DNA of 64,000 bases from Ruminococcus sp. AF31-8BH (GCF_003460605.1 NZ_QTVN01000006.1:190510-254509), one strand, 5' to 3'. Positions 43,091 through 53,935 are shown, counted from the stretch's first letter. Notes: generated by a model from the letters alone, not told the origin. Made by a program: numbers and translations.

Positions 43091-46000
43091 ATGAGCAATA
43101 AATACACTTTAGGAATTGACATTGGTTCCACCACTGTCAAAATCGCAATACTTGACGAAAATGACACCCTGCTTTTCGCAGACTACCAGCGTCATTTTGC
43201 CAACATCCAGGAGACTCTCGCAGATCTTCTTGAGAAAGCATACGAGAAGCTTGGAGAGCTTACCCTCCATCCTGTGATCACAGGTTCCGGCGGACTTACC
43301 CTTGCCAATCACCTTGGGGTTCCTTTTGTCCAGGAGGTTATCGCAGTTTCCACTTCCCTTCAGAAGATTGCGCCCCAGACTGACGTAGCCATCGAACTTG
43401 GCGGCGAGGATGCCAAGATCATCTACTTCGAAGGCGGCAATATTGAACAGCGTATGAACGGAATCTGCGCAGGCGGTACCGGTTCCTTCATCGACCAGAT
43501 GGCATCCCTGCTTCAGACAGACGCCACCGGACTGAACGAATACGCGAAGAATTACAAGGCACTTTACCCAATCGCAGCCCGCTGCGGCGTATTTGCCAAG
43601 ACAGATATCCAGCCCCTGATCAACGACGGTGCTACCAAGGAAGACCTTTCCGCTTCCATTTTCCAGGCAGTGGTGAACCAGACCATCTCCGGTCTTGCCT
43701 GCGGTAAACCCATCCGCGGACATGTTGCATTCCTTGGCGGTCCTCTTCACTTCCTGGATCAGCTGAAGGCAGCTTTTATCCGTACCCTGAAGCTGGATGA
43801 CGAACACGCCATCACACCGGAGAATTCCCACCTTTTCGCAGCCATGGGTTCTGCCATGAACGCTAAAGATGAGGTGACCGTTTCCCTTACCGATATGAAG
43901 GACCGCCTGAAGAATTCCATTAAGATGGACTTCGAGGTAGAACGTATGGAGCCTCTTTTTGCCACAGAGGAGGATTACAAGGCCTTCAACGAGCGTCAGA
44001 GTGCTTACCAGGTAAAGAAGGGCGACCTTTCCCAGTACCACGGCAACTGCTATCTGGGTATTGACGCAGGTTCCACCACCACCAAGACTGCTCTTGTAGG
44101 CGAGGACGGAACCCTGCTTTATTCCTTCTACAGCAACAACAACGGAAGCCCGCTTAAAACAGCTATCCGTTCTATTCAGGAGATTTACAGCCTGCTTCCT
44201 GAAGATGCACACATTGCATTTTCCTGTTCCACAGGCTACGGCGAGGCGCTAATGAAGGCTGCCCTGCTGCTGGATGAGGGCGAGGTTGAGACCGTTTCCC
44301 ATTACTATGCAGCTGCTTTCTTTGATCCGGAGGTTGACTGTATCGTAGATATCGGCGGACAGGATATGAAGTGCATCAAGATCCGCAACCAGACCGTTGA
44401 CAGCGTACAGCTGAACGAGGCATGTTCCTCTGGCTGCGGTTCCTTTATTGAAACCTTTGCCAAATCCCTGAACTACTCCGTGCAGGATTTCGCCAAAGCC
44501 GCTCTTTTTGCAGAGCATCCTATTGACCTTGGTACCAGATGTACCGTATTTATGAACTCCAAGGTAAAACAGGCCCAGAAGGAAGGCGCTTCTGTCGCAG
44601 ATATCTCTGCCGGACTTGCCTACTCTGTTATCAAGAATGCTCTTTACAAGGTTATCAAGGTTTCCGATGCCAAGGAGCTTGGCAAACACATTGTTGTACA
44701 GGGCGGTACCTTCTATAACGACGGTGTTCTTCGAAGCTTTGAGCGTATTGCAGGCTGCCAGGCCATCCGCCCGGATATTGCTGGAATCATGGGTGCTTTC
44801 GGCGCTGCCCTGATTGCCAAGGAGCGTTATCACGCAGAAGGCCGCGAGACCACCATGCTTTCCATTGACAAGATCAATGAGCTGAAATACACCACCTCCA
44901 TGGCCAACTGTCACGGATGTACCAACAACTGCCGTCTTACCATCAACAAATTCACAGGCGGACGCCAGTTTGTAAGCGGAAACCGCTGCGAGCGCGGTAT
45001 CGGCAAGGAGAAAAATAAGGATCATATCCCGAACCTTTACGAATATAAGTACAAGCGTCTGTTCTCCTACGCACCGCTTTCCCCGGAGAAAGCAGTGCGA
45101 GGCAAGGTAGGTATCCCGCGTGTACTGAATATGTTTGAGAATTATCCTTTCTGGTATACCTTCTTTACAGAGCTGAAATATCAGGTAGTGCTTTCCCCTA
45201 CCTCCACCAGAAAGATTTATGAACTTGGAATCGAGTCCATTCCAAGTGAGTCCGAGTGCTATCCTGCCAAGCTTGCCCACGGACATGTGACCTGGCTGCT
45301 TCGAAATGGTGTGAAATTTATTTTCTACCCCTGCATTCCTTACGAGCGCAACGAATTCCCGGACGCAGTCAACCATTACAACTGTCCGATCGTTACCTCC
45401 TATGCAGAGAACATTAAGAACAACGTGGACGAGCTTCATGATCCGTCCATTACCTTTATGAACCCATTCCTGGCACTGACCTCCGAGGAAATCGTGACCA
45501 AGCGCCTCACTGAGATTTTCCCGGATATCCCGGCTGCTGAGGTGAAAGCAGCAGCTCACAAAGCCTGGGAAGAAATGGATGCCGTACATAAGGACATTGA
45601 GAAAAAGGGCGAGGAGACTCTTCAGTATCTGAAGGAAACAGGACGAAGAGGAATTGTCCTTGCAGGACGTCCTTACCACATTGACCCGGAGATCCACCAC
45701 GGTATCCCGGATCTGATCAACAGCTACGGAGTCGCAGTCCTTACTGAGGATTCTGTTTCCCATCTGGTTCCGGTAGAGCGTCCTATTCGTGTCAATGACC
45801 AGTGGATGTACCACTCCAGACTGTATGCAGCTGCAAACTTTGTTAAGACAAGAGATGACCTGGATTTAATCCAGCTGAACTCCTTTGGATGCGGACTGGA
45901 TGCAGTTACCACGGATGAGGTTTATGAGATTCTGGACGGCAGCGGCAAGATTTATACCTGCCTGAAGATTGACGAGGTCAACAACCTTGGTGCAGCCAGA

Positions 46001-47341
46001 ATCCGTGTCAGATCTCTTCTGGCAGCTCTTCGTGCCAAGGATGCACAGAAGAAGGAGCGCACTATCCGCCCGGCTTCTATTGAGAAGGTTTCCTTTACCA
46101 AAGAGATGAGAAAGGATTACACCATCCTGTGTCCACAGATGTCTCCGGTACATTTTTCCCTGCTTGAGGCTGCCTTTAATGCAAATGGCTATCATCTGGA
46201 GGTTCTTCCAAATGACAACAAGCACGCCGTTGATGTAGGTCTGAAATATGTAAACAACGATGCCTGCTATCCCTCCCTGATCGTAGTAGGACAGATTATG
46301 GATGCTCTTTTATCCGGCAAATATGACCTGAACAAGACAGCTGTTATCATGTCCCAGACAGGCGGCGGCTGCCGTGCCTCCAACTACATTGCCTTTATCC
46401 GCCGCGCCCTTAAGAAGGCCGGCATGGAGCAGATTCCGGTTATTTCCCTTAACTTAAGCGGTCTGGAGAGCAACCCTGGCTTTAAGCTCACTCTTCCACT
46501 TGTGAAAGCTGTTGTTTACGCTGCAGTATTCGGCGACATTCTGATGAAGTGTATTTACCGCATGCGTCCCTATGAGCTTGAGAAGGGCATTGTAAACCGA
46601 AAGCACAAGATCTGGGAAAAGCGTGTGATCGCTTTTGTTTCCGGAGGCTCCTTAAGCCACAGCCAGTTTAAGAAAATGTGCCGTGAGATGGTTCATGATT
46701 TTGATACCATTCCCATCAGTGACGAGAAGAAACCTCGTGTAGGAATTGTAGGAGAGATCCTGGTGAAATTCCTTCCGGCTGCAAACAATCACCTTGCAGA
46801 GCTTCTGGAGGCTGAAGGCGCTGAGCCGGTTGTGCCGGATCTGATCGACTTTATGTCTTACTGCTTCTATAACCAGAACTTTAAGGCAGATAACCTTGGT
46901 TTCAAGAAGTCCAAGGCCTTCTTTGGAAATATGGGCATCAAAGCTATTGACTGGGTAAGAAAGGCTGCAAACGAAGCACTTGCAGAAAGCCGTCATTTCC
47001 ACCCCACAGCCGATATCCGTGACCTTGCAAAAATGGCCCGCCCCATTGTTTCTGAGGGCAACCAGACCGGCGAGGGATGGTTCCTTACAGGTGAAATGAT
47101 GGAACTGATTCACGACAACGTTCCCAATATTGTCTGCATCCAGCCATTTGCCTGCCTGCCAAACCACATTGTAGGAAAGGGCGTTATCAAGGAAATCCGA
47201 CGACAGTATCCGAAGGCAAATATTGCAGCCATCGACTACGACCCAGGTGCAAGTGAGGTTAACCAGCTGAACCGTATTAAGCTGATGCTTTCTACTGCGC
47301 AGAAGAATTTGAAGGCGGAGGAAGAGGCGAAGAACGCGTAA
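43091..47341 (+). CDS. Giant 2-hydroxyacyl-CoA dehydratase activase-like protein (BadF/BcrA ATPase x2 + DUF2229)
   Basis: A 1416-residue multidomain protein. Two ASKHA ATPase domains are clear: [17 protein letters not shown] at residue 4 and [18 protein letters not shown] near 322, each followed by its phosphate-2 loop ([22 protein letters not shown]). A Cys cluster ([11 protein letters not shown], about 605) likely binds iron-sulfur. Residues about 660 on match DUF2229/CoA-substrate-specific activase, with [26 protein letters not shown] and [14 protein letters not shown], and [19 protein letters not shown] near 1094, like the HgdC/HgdB partner of the dehydratases. The start ATG has GAGGAGG 12 bases upstream. 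The fused form is common in Clostridia and of unknown substrate. No dehydratase gene is adjacent. Confidence 0.88.
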   Translation: MSNKYTLGIDIGSTTVKIAILDENDTLLFADYQRHFANIQETLADLLEKAYEKLGELTLHPVITGSGGLTLANHLGVPFVQEVIAVSTSLQKIAPQTDVAIELGGEDAKIIYFEGGNIEQRMNGICAGGTGSFIDQMASLLQTDATGLNEYAKNYKALYPIAARCGVFAKTDIQPLINDGATKEDLSASIFQAVVNQTISGLACGKPIRGHVAFLGGPLHFLDQLKAAFIRTLKLDDEHAITPENSHLFAAMGSAMNAKDEVTVSLTDMKDRLKNSIKMDFEVERMEPLFATEEDYKAFNERQSAYQVKKGDLSQYHGNCYLGIDAGSTTTKTALVGEDGTLLYSFYSNNNGSPLKTAIRSIQEIYSLLPEDAHIAFSCSTGYGEALMKAALLLDEGEVETVSHYYAAAFFDPEVDCIVDIGGQDMKCIKIRNQTVDSVQLNEACSSGCGSFIETFAKSLNYSVQDFAKAALFAEHPIDLGTRCTVFMNSKVKQAQKEGASVADISAGLAYSVIKNALYKVIKVSDAKELGKHIVVQGGTFYNDGVLRSFERIAGCQAIRPDIAGIMGAFGAALIAKERYHAEGRETTMLSIDKINELKYTTSMANCHGCTNNCRLTINKFTGGRQFVSGNRCERGIGKEKNKDHIPNLYEYKYKRLFSYAPLSPEKAVRGKVGIPRVLNMFENYPFWYTFFTELKYQVVLSPTSTRKIYELGIESIPSESECYPAKLAHGHVTWLLRNGVKFIFYPCIPYERNEFPDAVNHYNCPIVTSYAENIKNNVDELHDPSITFMNPFLALTSEEIVTKRLTEIFPDIPAAEVKAAAHKAWEEMDAVHKDIEKKGEETLQYLKETGRRGIVLAGRPYHIDPEIHHGIPDLINSYGVAVLTEDSVSHLVPVERPIRVNDQWMYHSRLYAAANFVKTRDDLDLIQLNSFGCGLDAVTTDEVYEILDGSGKIYTCLKIDEVNNLGAARIRVRSLLAALRAKDAQKKERTIRPASIEKVSFTKEMRKDYTILCPQMSPVHFSLLEAAFNANGYHLEVLPNDNKHAVDVGLKYVNNDACYPSLIVVGQIMDALLSGKYDLNKTAVIMSQTGGGCRASNYIAFIRRALKKAGMEQIPVISLNLSGLESNPGFKLTLPLVKAVVYAAVFGDILMKCIYRMRPYELEKGIVNRKHKIWEKRVIAFVSGGSLSHSQFKKMCREMVHDFDTIPISDEKKPRVGIVGEILVKFLPAANNHLAELLEAEGAEPVVPDLIDFMSYCFYNQNFKADNLGFKKSKAFFGNMGIKAIDWVRKAANEALAESRHFHPTADIRDLAKMARPIVSEGNQTGEGWFLTGEMMELIHDNVPNIVCIQPFACLPNHIVGKGVIKEIRRQYPKANIAAIDYDPGASEVNQLNRIKLMLSTAQKNLKAEEEAKNA

Positions 47342-47475
47342 AATTTCACCTCCATTAAGGGCGCACCTGAAATGACCTGCTTAGGAGTAGCGGCTGTGAA
47401 AACGCTGTGTGCTTGAAATTGGAAATAGCGTGTAGTATGATAGCTATTAATATGTTTGAATAATTAATTATATAT

Positions 47476-47536
47476 AAAAATCCCCGTTACCATAAGATTT
47501 GCAAAAATTGCATGCTCATGATAACGGGGATTTTTT
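47476..47536 (+). terminator. Intrinsic terminator after the activase-like gene
   Basis: AAAAATCCCCGTTA (47476-47489) and TAACGGGGATTTTT (47522-47535) form a 14-bp perfect stem with a long loop that includes a small internal hairpin, ending in a T-run. It lies about 135 bp after the gene. Confidence 0.88.
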
Positions 47537-47555
47537 ATTCTATTTCGTTTACACA

Positions 47556-47721
47556 CTAGAGCATGTTTGAAAAAGGCTTTCTGCAAGATGTGCGTCACAA
47601 TTTGTGGGAGATTTTGTCCGGATGAGGGCGCCGTAGCGGGCTACGGCAACCGAATTCGGGAAAAATCTCCCGCAAAGTGGGGCGTGCAGATTGCGGGAAT
47701 GATTTTTCAAACACGCTCTAG
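47556..47721. repeat. 166-bp imperfect-hairpin repeat (MITE-like)
   Basis: The ends CTAGAGCATGTTTGAAAAA (47556-47574) and TTTTTCAAACACGCTCTAG (47703-47721) are inverted with one mismatch. The interior continues to pair, for example TTTGTGGGAGATTTT with AAAAATCTCCCGCAAA, so the whole unit can fold into one long hairpin with a GC-rich tip (CGTAGC/GCTACG). A second, shorter member lies at 54649-54725 and shares TTTCTGCAAGATGTG; a possible scar is at 32467-32493. No coding potential and no clear target duplication were found. Confidence 0.75.
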
Positions 47722-47731
47722 CCAATACAAA

Positions 47732-47811
47732 GCATTTCGACAGTTGGTCGTTAGTTCACTGGGGTGTTGCACCGACCTGCGTGGAATATCAATTGCCGAA
47801 ATGCGTCCGCC
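47732..47811. repeat. Structured intergenic element, copy B
   Basis: GCATTTCG (47732-47739) pairs with CGAAATGC (47797-47804). The segment 47741-47799 matches 33992-34049 at about three positions in four, including GTGTTGC and CGACCTGCG. AATGCGTCCGCC (47800-47811) is the reverse complement of 33581-33592. It directly abuts the hairpin element and precedes the flippase stop codon by 16 bp. Confidence 0.55.
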
Positions 47812-47826
47812 TGGCTTTTTCTCATT

Positions 47827-49446
47827 TCAAAATGGTAATTTAGACGCGATTTTCTTCAGGTAGGCGCCGCCGGGCATCATGGCGAATTGTTCGTCGGAGG
47901 GCTTGCTTACGGCAAGGTATACGATGAAGTAAGCGATCATTCCAAGGACAACTGCGATTCCAAGACTGATGAAATTGGAACGGATCAGTTTGTAGATTCC
48001 GTAGTAGGAGAATCCGGCAACAGCTGCCATAGGCACAGATGCAAGCAGCGGATTTAAATACGCGCTTCTCCACGGATTCTTATACTCCATGTATTTCTTC
48101 ATGGCACGCTCATTAAGCAGACACATGACAACTGCATAAATAATCATAGCAATGACAATGGAATAAACTCCAAGGTCCGTCACCAGAAGCAGAATTGCCA
48201 TGGCAATCACATCCACCACCAGGGCAATGGCCGCATTGATCATCGGAATATTGGGCTTGCCGATTCCCTGGAGCACGCCGTTGGAAATATTGGAATTTCC
48301 GTTGAGGATGATGGTGATGACACCAAGCATCATCAGCTGCGCTGCTGCCCCTTCCGTTTTTGGGAACAGAAGCCTGGTAATCGGTCCGGCAAGGACTGCA
48401 AGACCAACTGCACATGGAATGGAAATAAACATGCTGATCCAGGTAGCCCGGTCGATCTTATCTCTTGCGCTGTCCATATCATGCTTGGCATACTGTGCGG
48501 AAACCTCCGGAATCATGGAAGTAGGCGCTGTACTTGCAAGGGTCAGCGGAATATTGATCAGAGTCATATAATAGCCATACTCCGCATACAGGCTTGTGAT
48601 AGTATCGTGGTCGATCCCCTTAAATCCCTGAATGCCGGAATACATATAACTATTGATAAATCCATTTACATTATAAATAAAAGAACTGAGGATAATAGGC
48701 ATAACAATGAGGACAATGTTTTTCATGACCTCGCCAGTGGCCTCATCCCGTGAATTGGTGTCACGAGCCAGTCTCTTATTAATCGTCTTCTTATTGACGC
48801 CATACACAAAGAGCATGAACAAAAGCGCAGAAGCAACTCCCGCACCGGTTCCCATAGTCGCACCAGCGGCTCCCCATGCATTTCGCACAGACTCCTCTGC
48901 CCCGCTGAACCGATTCAGCATCACACTGGACATCAGAATGGCAAAAACAGCTACAAAGCACTGCTCCACAATCTGAGACAAGGAAGTCGGCAGCATATTA
49001 CGATACGCCTGAAAATACCCGCGGAAGGTACCCAGAATTCCAGACAGGAAAATGGTCGGCGCCAGCATTTTCAAAGCCAATCTTGCACCGGACATAGACT
49101 CTGGCACCAGAATGGAGGAACCAAAGAAACAGAACAGAGCCACAACGCCGCCCATTGCCGCAACATAAAGAAGAGCACAGTGGAAAACCTTCTGTGCATC
49201 CCGGTAGCGCTTAAAAGCCAGCTTCTCCGCCATGATCTTGGAAACCGCCTGCGGAATACTGAAGGAGGCAATCATCAGCAGAATAAAATAAACATTCTGG
49301 GCATAGTTAAAAAGACCCATACTGCTGTTTCCAAGGGTATTGGAAAGCGGACTTTTATAAAGCATTCCGATGATCTTGGAAATCAGCGCTGCGATCATCA
49401 GGAATGATGCATTTTTTACAAGTGTATTGTCATTCTTTTTCCCCAT
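47827..49446 (-). CDS. MOP-superfamily flippase (SpoVB/MurJ-like polysaccharide exporter)
   Basis: A 539-residue integral membrane protein with about 14 hydrophobic segments. LVKNASFLMIAALISKIIGM is the characteristic opening of the SpoVB/YtgP/MurJ-like branch, followed by LGNSSMGLFNYAQNVYFILL and IPQAVSKIMAEKLAF. Proteins of this group flip lipid II or other lipid-linked glycans. Which substrate it moves cannot be read here. It starts 4 bp after the ung stop codon, so it ends the hisH-hisF-ung-flippase operon. Palindromic repeats lie immediately downstream. Confidence 0.88.
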   Translation of the reverse strand: MGKKNDNTLVKNASFLMIAALISKIIGMLYKSPLSNTLGNSSMGLFNYAQNVYFILLMIASFSIPQAVSKIMAEKLAFKRYRDAQKVFHCALLYVAAMGGVVALFCFFGSSILVPESMSGARLALKMLAPTIFLSGILGTFRGYFQAYRNMLPTSLSQIVEQCFVAVFAILMSSVMLNRFSGAEESVRNAWGAAGATMGTGAGVASALLFMLFVYGVNKKTINKRLARDTNSRDEATGEVMKNIVLIVMPIILSSFIYNVNGFINSYMYSGIQGFKGIDHDTITSLYAEYGYYMTLINIPLTLASTAPTSMIPEVSAQYAKHDMDSARDKIDRATWISMFISIPCAVGLAVLAGPITRLLFPKTEGAAAQLMMLGVITIILNGNSNISNGVLQGIGKPNIPMINAAIALVVDVIAMAILLLVTDLGVYSIVIAMIIYAVVMCLLNERAMKKYMEYKNPWRSAYLNPLLASVPMAAVAGFSYYGIYKLIRSNFISLGIAVVLGMIAYFIVYLAVSKPSDEQFAMMPGGAYLKKIASKLPF

Positions 49447-49449
49447 ATC

Positions 49450-50136
49450 TTAATTTTCCTTTGCAATATTTTCAATCTGCCAGTCAATGGGGGCAAGCCC
49501 GTTTTTCTCCAGAAATTCATTGGTCTGGCTGAAATGCCTGCATCCGAAAAATCCTCTTGACGCAGACAGCGGGCTTGGATGTGCAGCGGTAAGCACCAGC
49601 TGCTTCGGATTGTATAACATGGCTTTCTTCGTCTGGGCAGGTCTTCCCCAGAGAAGATACACAATAGGACGGTCCTGGTCGTTCAAGGTACGGATCACCG
49701 CATCTGTAAACTGTTCCCAGCCGATTCCCCTGTGGGAATTGGCCTGATGGGCACGCACAGTCAGAACTGTGTTCAGAAGAAGAACTCCCTGCTTCGCCCA
49801 TTTCTCCAGGCAGCCATTGTCCGGGATATAGCATCCCAGATCACTGTGAAGTTCCTTATAAATATTCACCAGAGAGGGCGGAATCTCCACATCCTCACGC
49901 ACGGAAAAGCACAGGCCATTGGCCTGTCCGTCATTGTGATAAGGATCCTGTCCCAGAATTACAACCTTCACATCATTTAACGGTGTGAATTCAAACGCAT
50001 TGAACATATCCTGGGGCGGCGGAAAAATCTTCTTCGTGCGATATTCCTCCATCACTGTTTTATATAATTTGGCATAGTAAGGCTGATGAAATTCATCCTT
50101 TAAAGCCACCTGCCAGTCTCCTGAAATTTGACCCAT
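49450..50136 (-). CDS. ung: Uracil-DNA glycosylase
   Basis: A 228-residue family 1 enzyme that removes uracil from DNA to start base excision repair. VVILGQDPYHNDGQANGLCF is the catalytic water-activating loop with the Asp. VLLLNTVLTVRAHQANSHRG follows, and AAHPSPLSASRGFFGC is the DNA-minor-groove Leu loop with the catalytic His. LLWGRPAQTKKAML contains the uracil-binding strand. Length and motif order are standard for Ung. It lies between hisF and the flippase, 28 and 4 bp away. Confidence 0.97.
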   Translation of the reverse strand: MGQISGDWQVALKDEFHQPYYAKLYKTVMEEYRTKKIFPPPQDMFNAFEFTPLNDVKVVILGQDPYHNDGQANGLCFSVREDVEIPPSLVNIYKELHSDLGCYIPDNGCLEKWAKQGVLLLNTVLTVRAHQANSHRGIGWEQFTDAVIRTLNDQDRPIVYLLWGRPAQTKKAMLYNPKQLVLTAAHPSPLSASRGFFGCRHFSQTNEFLEKNGLAPIDWQIENIAKEN

Positions 50137-50164
50137 TTACCAGTCACCTCATCTTATTGTATTG

Positions 50165-50923
50165 TTATCTTCTCACCGGAACGCCTTTTCCCGCAAGATA
50201 ATCCTTTACCTGGGATATCTCCAGTTCCTTGTAGTGGAACAAAGAAGCCGCCAGCACTGCATCCGCGCCGCCTTCTGTCAGTCCCTCATAGAAATGCTCC
50301 AGAGTTCCCGCGCCGCCAGAAGCGATCACCGGAATGGACACCGCGTCAGCCACCGCTCTGGTAAGAGGGATGTCATATCCTGCCTTGGTACCATCGCAGT
50401 CCATACTGGTAAGAAGGATTTCCCCGGCTCCAAGAGCCTCCACCTTCTTCGCCCACTCTATGGCATCAATGCCTGTATCCAGACGTCCGCCGTGCTTGTA
50501 AATATTCCATCCGCCGTCCTCACGCCGTTTGGCATCAATAGCAACCACCACGCACTGGCTTCCGAACTTGTCCGCTGCCTCCCGGATCAGTTCCGGACGG
50601 TCAATAGCCGCAGAGTTCACGGAAATCTTGTCTGCGCCCTCCCGAAGAAGCCTCTTGAAGTCATCAACAGTACGAATGCCGCCGCCGACTGTAAAAGGAA
50701 TAAACACATTAGCCGCCACCTTGCGCACCATATCCACCACAGTGTCACGCTGCTCGCAGGAGGCTGTAATGTCAAGAAATACCACCTCATCCGCTCCAGC
50801 CGCATCGTATGCCTTGGCGATCTCCACCGGGTCTCCGGCATCCTTCAGATCTACGAAATTCACGCCTTTCACCACTCGCCCATTATTCACATCCAGGCAG
50901 GGAATAATTCTCTTCGTAAACAT
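50165..50923 (-). CDS. hisF: Imidazole glycerol phosphate synthase, cyclase subunit
   Basis: A 252-residue TIM barrel. It uses ammonia from HisH to close the imidazole ring, releasing imidazole glycerol phosphate and [25 protein letters not shown] has the first catalytic Asp, [20 protein letters not shown] the second near residue 129. [18 protein letters not shown] and [15 protein letters not shown] are the two phosphate-binding loops. It follows hisH by 2 bp. The rest of the histidine pathway is not in the window, so only the synthase pair is found here. Confidence 0.97.
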   Translation of the reverse strand: MFTKRIIPCLDVNNGRVVKGVNFVDLKDAGDPVEIAKAYDAAGADEVVFLDITASCEQRDTVVDMVRKVAANVFIPFTVGGGIRTVDDFKRLLREGADKISVNSAAIDRPELIREAADKFGSQCVVVAIDAKRREDGGWNIYKHGGRLDTGIDAIEWAKKVEALGAGEILLTSMDCDGTKAGYDIPLTRAVADAVSIPVIASGGAGTLEHFYEGLTEGGADAVLAASLFHYKELEISQVKDYLAGKGVPVRR

Positions 50924-50925
50924 CC

Positions 50926-51543
50926 TTATGCCTCCTTCCCAAGCTTTGCGAAGTTCTCCAGAATCTTAAGACCATATTTGCTGCTCTTCTCCGGATGAAA
51001 CTGGCAGGCAAAAATATTGTCTTTCTCAACAGAAGCATGAATGGTCACGCCGTATTCTGTGGTTGCTTTCACGATCTGGGGATCCTCGGCCTGCAGATAA
51101 TAGGAATGGACAAAATATACGTATGTCTGCTCCGGGATGCTCTGAAACAGCCGTCCGTCATTTTGAAGATGAAGGGAATTCCATCCCATGTGGGGAATCT
51201 TAAGTCCCTCTGCTGGCGGAATCTTCACGATCCTGCCTTTCAAAAGTCCAAGTCCCTCCACGCCTGGAGTCTCCTCACTGGACTCAAACAAAAGCTGAAG
51301 CCCCAGACAGATTCCAAGAAACGGTGTCTTCTGGTCCGCGATCTGGCGGATGACAGGAACAAGACCGAATTTATTCAGATTATTCATGGCGTCTCCAAAG
51401 CTTCCCACTCCCGGAAGAATCACTTTATCCGCGTGCAAAAGCACCTGGGGATCTCTGGAAACCACTGTCTGCTCTCCCAGATAATGAAGAGCTTTTTCCA
51501 CACTCTTTATGTTGCCGGCGTCATAATCAATTATACCTATCAT
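50926..51543 (-). CDS. hisH: Imidazole glycerol phosphate synthase, glutamine amidotransferase subunit
   Basis: A 205-residue class I glutaminase that passes ammonia to His[21 protein letters not shown] is the canonical start, and I place it at 51543 because GGAGGAGC precedes it; the open frame extends 23 codons upstream without a site. [31 protein letters not shown] with the nucleophilic Cys, and [10 protein letters not shown] with the catalytic His and Glu complete the triad. It heads the hisH-hisF-ung-flippase operon. Confidence 0.96.
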   Translation of the reverse strand: MIGIIDYDAGNIKSVEKALHYLGEQTVVSRDPQVLLHADKVILPGVGSFGDAMNNLNKFGLVPVIRQIADQKTPFLGICLGLQLLFESSEETPGVEGLGLLKGRIVKIPPAEGLKIPHMGWNSLHLQNDGRLFQSIPEQTYVYFVHSYYLQAEDPQIVKATTEYGVTIHASVEKDNIFACQFHPEKSSKYGLKILENFAKLGKEA

Positions 51544-51595
51544 TCGGGCTCCTCCTGTTGTCGTTTTTTCTAATCCATTCTTACAGTATAGCGCA

Positions 51596-51641
51596 AAAAC
51601 AGGCGGTTGCAAAGAGCGAATTCCCTGCTGCCGCCTGTTTT
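51596..51641 (-). terminator. Intrinsic terminator after the histidine kinase
   Basis: AAAACAGGCGG (51596-51606) and CCGCCTGTTTT (51631-51641) form a perfect 11-bp stem with T-runs on both sides, 77 bp beyond the kinase stop codon. On the minus strand the T-run continues as TGTTTTTGCGC. It also lies within the hisH leader. Confidence 0.85.
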
Positions 51642-51717
51642 GTTAGTTTGTCCTGTCCTGTCGAAATCCTGTTGCTTTTTTTATTAAAAATCACAAATAC
51701 AAACTGTGCTTATCTGG

Positions 51718-53229
51718 CTATTTCCGATCCAGAGTAAACCAGAATTCCACACCGTTGTCAAAATTCTGTACGCCGTATTCTTGATTCATGCCTTCCAAGA
51801 TTGCTTTTACAATGGAAAGTCCAATGCCGCTGCCGCCGTATTCTCTGGTGCGGGCCTTGTCTACCTTGTAGAACTTGTTCCACAGGTTGGGAAGATCTGC
51901 CTCCGGGATCGGTGTTCCGGTATTAAATACGGTTACCTTCACCTGGGTTTCCAGCTTCAGGATCTTGATTTCCACAATCTTCTCTCCGTCCAGATGGTTC
52001 AGGGCGTTGCTTACATAGTTGGTCACAACCTCTTCGGTTTTGAACTCGTCTGCCCACACATAGATGGGCTCTTTTTCATTGAAAATTACACTGGCTTCTT
52101 TCTGGCGGATCATAATGTCCATGGTAGACAATACGCCGTTTACCAGCGCTGTAAGGTCAAAACGCTCCATCACAGCCGCATCCTTGCCGGACTCCAGCTG
52201 ATTCAAGGTCAGAAGATTCTTCACAAGCTTGTTCATCTTGGAGGCCTCATCAATGATCACATCGCAGTAGAAATCCATGCTTTCCGGGTCATCATTGATA
52301 TTCTCCTTCAGGCCCTCTGCATAGCCCTGTACCAGTGCAATGGGAGTCTTCAATTCATGGGATACGTTATCCAGGAATTCCTTTCGCATCTCATCAATTT
52401 TCACCTTATCCGCAATATCCTTCTGCAGTTCATTATTGGCCGACTTCAGTTCGGAAATGGTGTTCTCCAGCTGACTGGACATTTTGTTAAAATTATCCCC
52501 CAGCACATCGATCTCATTTCCCGCCTTGCTCTTATATCTTGCCTCGAAATCAAGATCTGTCATCTTACGGGAAAGCTCGGTCAGCTCAGAAATCGGCTTG
52601 GTCAGCCGTCTGGTCACCGCCATCACACACATTCCGCTTATAACAATAATGACAATTCCTACAAAGAAATAAAATTTATTGGAAATGTTCGCACTCTCCT
52701 GAATGCTTTCCAGGGGACTTCTAATCAGGAAATAATTGCCATTGTCAAACTTTCCCCAGCATTCCACATAGTCCATTCCCACAAAACGATCGTGCACCTG
52801 CTGAACCACGCAGTCATCTGTTTCTTTCAGGGTTTTGCCCTTGCCGTTGTCCATATCCAAGTCACTGGCATAGCCGAAAAACAGCTTGCTTCGCAGCTGA
52901 TCCTCATTTTCCGGCCAGCACAGATACCTGGTGTTGTCCTCGTTGATCAGTACCCAGGTCAGATTGTTTCGGGAGCTGGACTGGACAATTTCCGAGGGCA
53001 GTGACTCTTGCTCACTTTCCCCATCATCTTCTGTCAGGGAATCGGTATCAATCTGGCTTAATACATCCTTGGCATCCAGCAAAGTTTCCGTCTTCTGGGC
53101 CACATAATATTTCTCCAGAAATACGCCATTGATAATGGAAATCGTCAGAATGGAAAGGAGCATAAGCCCGATAAACGTAAACGTGATCTGGTGCTTTATG
53201 GATCGGATTTTCTTTGGTTTCTTCATCAC
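51718..53229 (-). CDS. Membrane sensor histidine kinase
   Basis: A 503-residue sensor kinase. One helix (FIGLMLLSILTISIINGVFL) near the N-terminus and a second (FYFFVGIVIIVISGMCVMAV) near 185 enclose an extracytoplasmic sensor region of about 140 acidic residues. A HAMP domain (TRRLTKPISELTELSRKMTD) follows. DNVSHELKTPIALVQGYAEG near 291 holds the phosphorylated His, and the ATPase domain has NYVSNALNH, FNTGTPIPEADLPNLWNKFY and GGSGIGLSIVKAILE. It overlaps the response regulator by 4 bp. Its signal is unknown; the PhoR/WalK-like layout fits envelope sensing. Confidence 0.93.
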   Translation of the reverse strand: MMKKPKKIRSIKHQITFTFIGLMLLSILTISIINGVFLEKYYVAQKTETLLDAKDVLSQIDTDSLTEDDGESEQESLPSEIVQSSSRNNLTWVLINEDNTRYLCWPENEDQLRSKLFFGYASDLDMDNGKGKTLKETDDCVVQQVHDRFVGMDYVECWGKFDNGNYFLIRSPLESIQESANISNKFYFFVGIVIIVISGMCVMAVTRRLTKPISELTELSRKMTDLDFEARYKSKAGNEIDVLGDNFNKMSSQLENTISELKSANNELQKDIADKVKIDEMRKEFLDNVSHELKTPIALVQGYAEGLKENINDDPESMDFYCDVIIDEASKMNKLVKNLLTLNQLESGKDAAVMERFDLTALVNGVLSTMDIMIRQKEASVIFNEKEPIYVWADEFKTEEVVTNYVSNALNHLDGEKIVEIKILKLETQVKVTVFNTGTPIPEADLPNLWNKFYKVDKARTREYGGSGIGLSIVKAILEGMNQEYGVQNFDNGVEFWFTLDRK

Positions 53230-53903
53230 TCTACCTCAAACTTGTAGCCCATTCCCCATACGGTTTTGATGTATTCGCCTTTTTCGCCCATTTTGCTTCT
53301 CAGCTTCTTGACATGGGTGTCAATGGTTCTTGCGTCTCCGAAGTAATCGTAATTCCATACCGAATTCAGGATTTTTTCCCTGGAAAGGGCAATTCCCTGG
53401 TTCTCCAGGAAATAGGTGAGAAGCTCAAATTCCTTGAAGCTAAGGTCCATAGGCTTCTCATCCACGGTTGCAAGGTGTGCTGCCTTGTCGATTACAATAC
53501 CGCCGGCAGAAAGCACATCCTCAGCGCCTGTCTGTCCGGTACGGCGAAGGATTGCCTCCACTCTGGCGACCAGGATCTTGGGGCTAAACGGCTTGGATAT
53601 GTATTCATCCACGCCCAGGTCAAAGCCAAGAAGCTCATCTCTCTCATCACTTCTTGCAGTCAGCATGATAATCGGCACTTTGGAATTCTTGCGGACCTCA
53701 CGGCATACTTCCCAGCCATCCATCTTCGGCATCATCACGTCCAGAATGATCAGTGCAATATCTTTTTCTTTATAAAATACATCCATGGCTTCCTCGCCGT
53801 CTCCGGCTTCCAGAACCTGGAAATTTTTCTTAGTCAGAAAGTCTTTTACAAGCTTTCTCATACGGCTTTCATCGTCTACTACAAGGATTTTTAATGTGTC
53901 CAT
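53226..53903 (-). CDS. OmpR/PhoB-family response regulator
   Basis: A 225-residue regulator. The receiver domain has ILVVDDESRMRKLVKDFL with the acidic pocket, LIILDVMMPKMDGWEVCREV with the phosphorylated Asp near 52, PIIMLTARSDERDELLGF and DEYISKPFSPKILVARVEAI with the conserved Lys. The C-terminal winged helix shows LSFKEFELLTYFLENQGIAL and RTIDTHVKKLRSKMGEKGEY, typical of the OmpR group. It is the first gene of the two-component operon and pairs with the kinase that overlaps it. Targets are unknown. Confidence 0.96.
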   Translation of the reverse strand: MDTLKILVVDDESRMRKLVKDFLTKKNFQVLEAGDGEEAMDVFYKEKDIALIILDVMMPKMDGWEVCREVRKNSKVPIIMLTARSDERDELLGFDLGVDEYISKPFSPKILVARVEAILRRTGQTGAEDVLSAGGIVIDKAAHLATVDEKPMDLSFKEFELLTYFLENQGIALSREKILNSVWNYDYFGDARTIDTHVKKLRSKMGEKGEYIKTVWGMGYKFEVE

Positions 53904-53935
53904 AAATCTCTTCCTCCTCTTTTTTCTTGGATGTT

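Noticed and set aside
44249..45814. 521-codon open frame on the minus strand inside the activase-like gene
   Set aside because: Antisense to a protein with clear ATPase motifs; composition is a mirror of codon bias, not a protein family.
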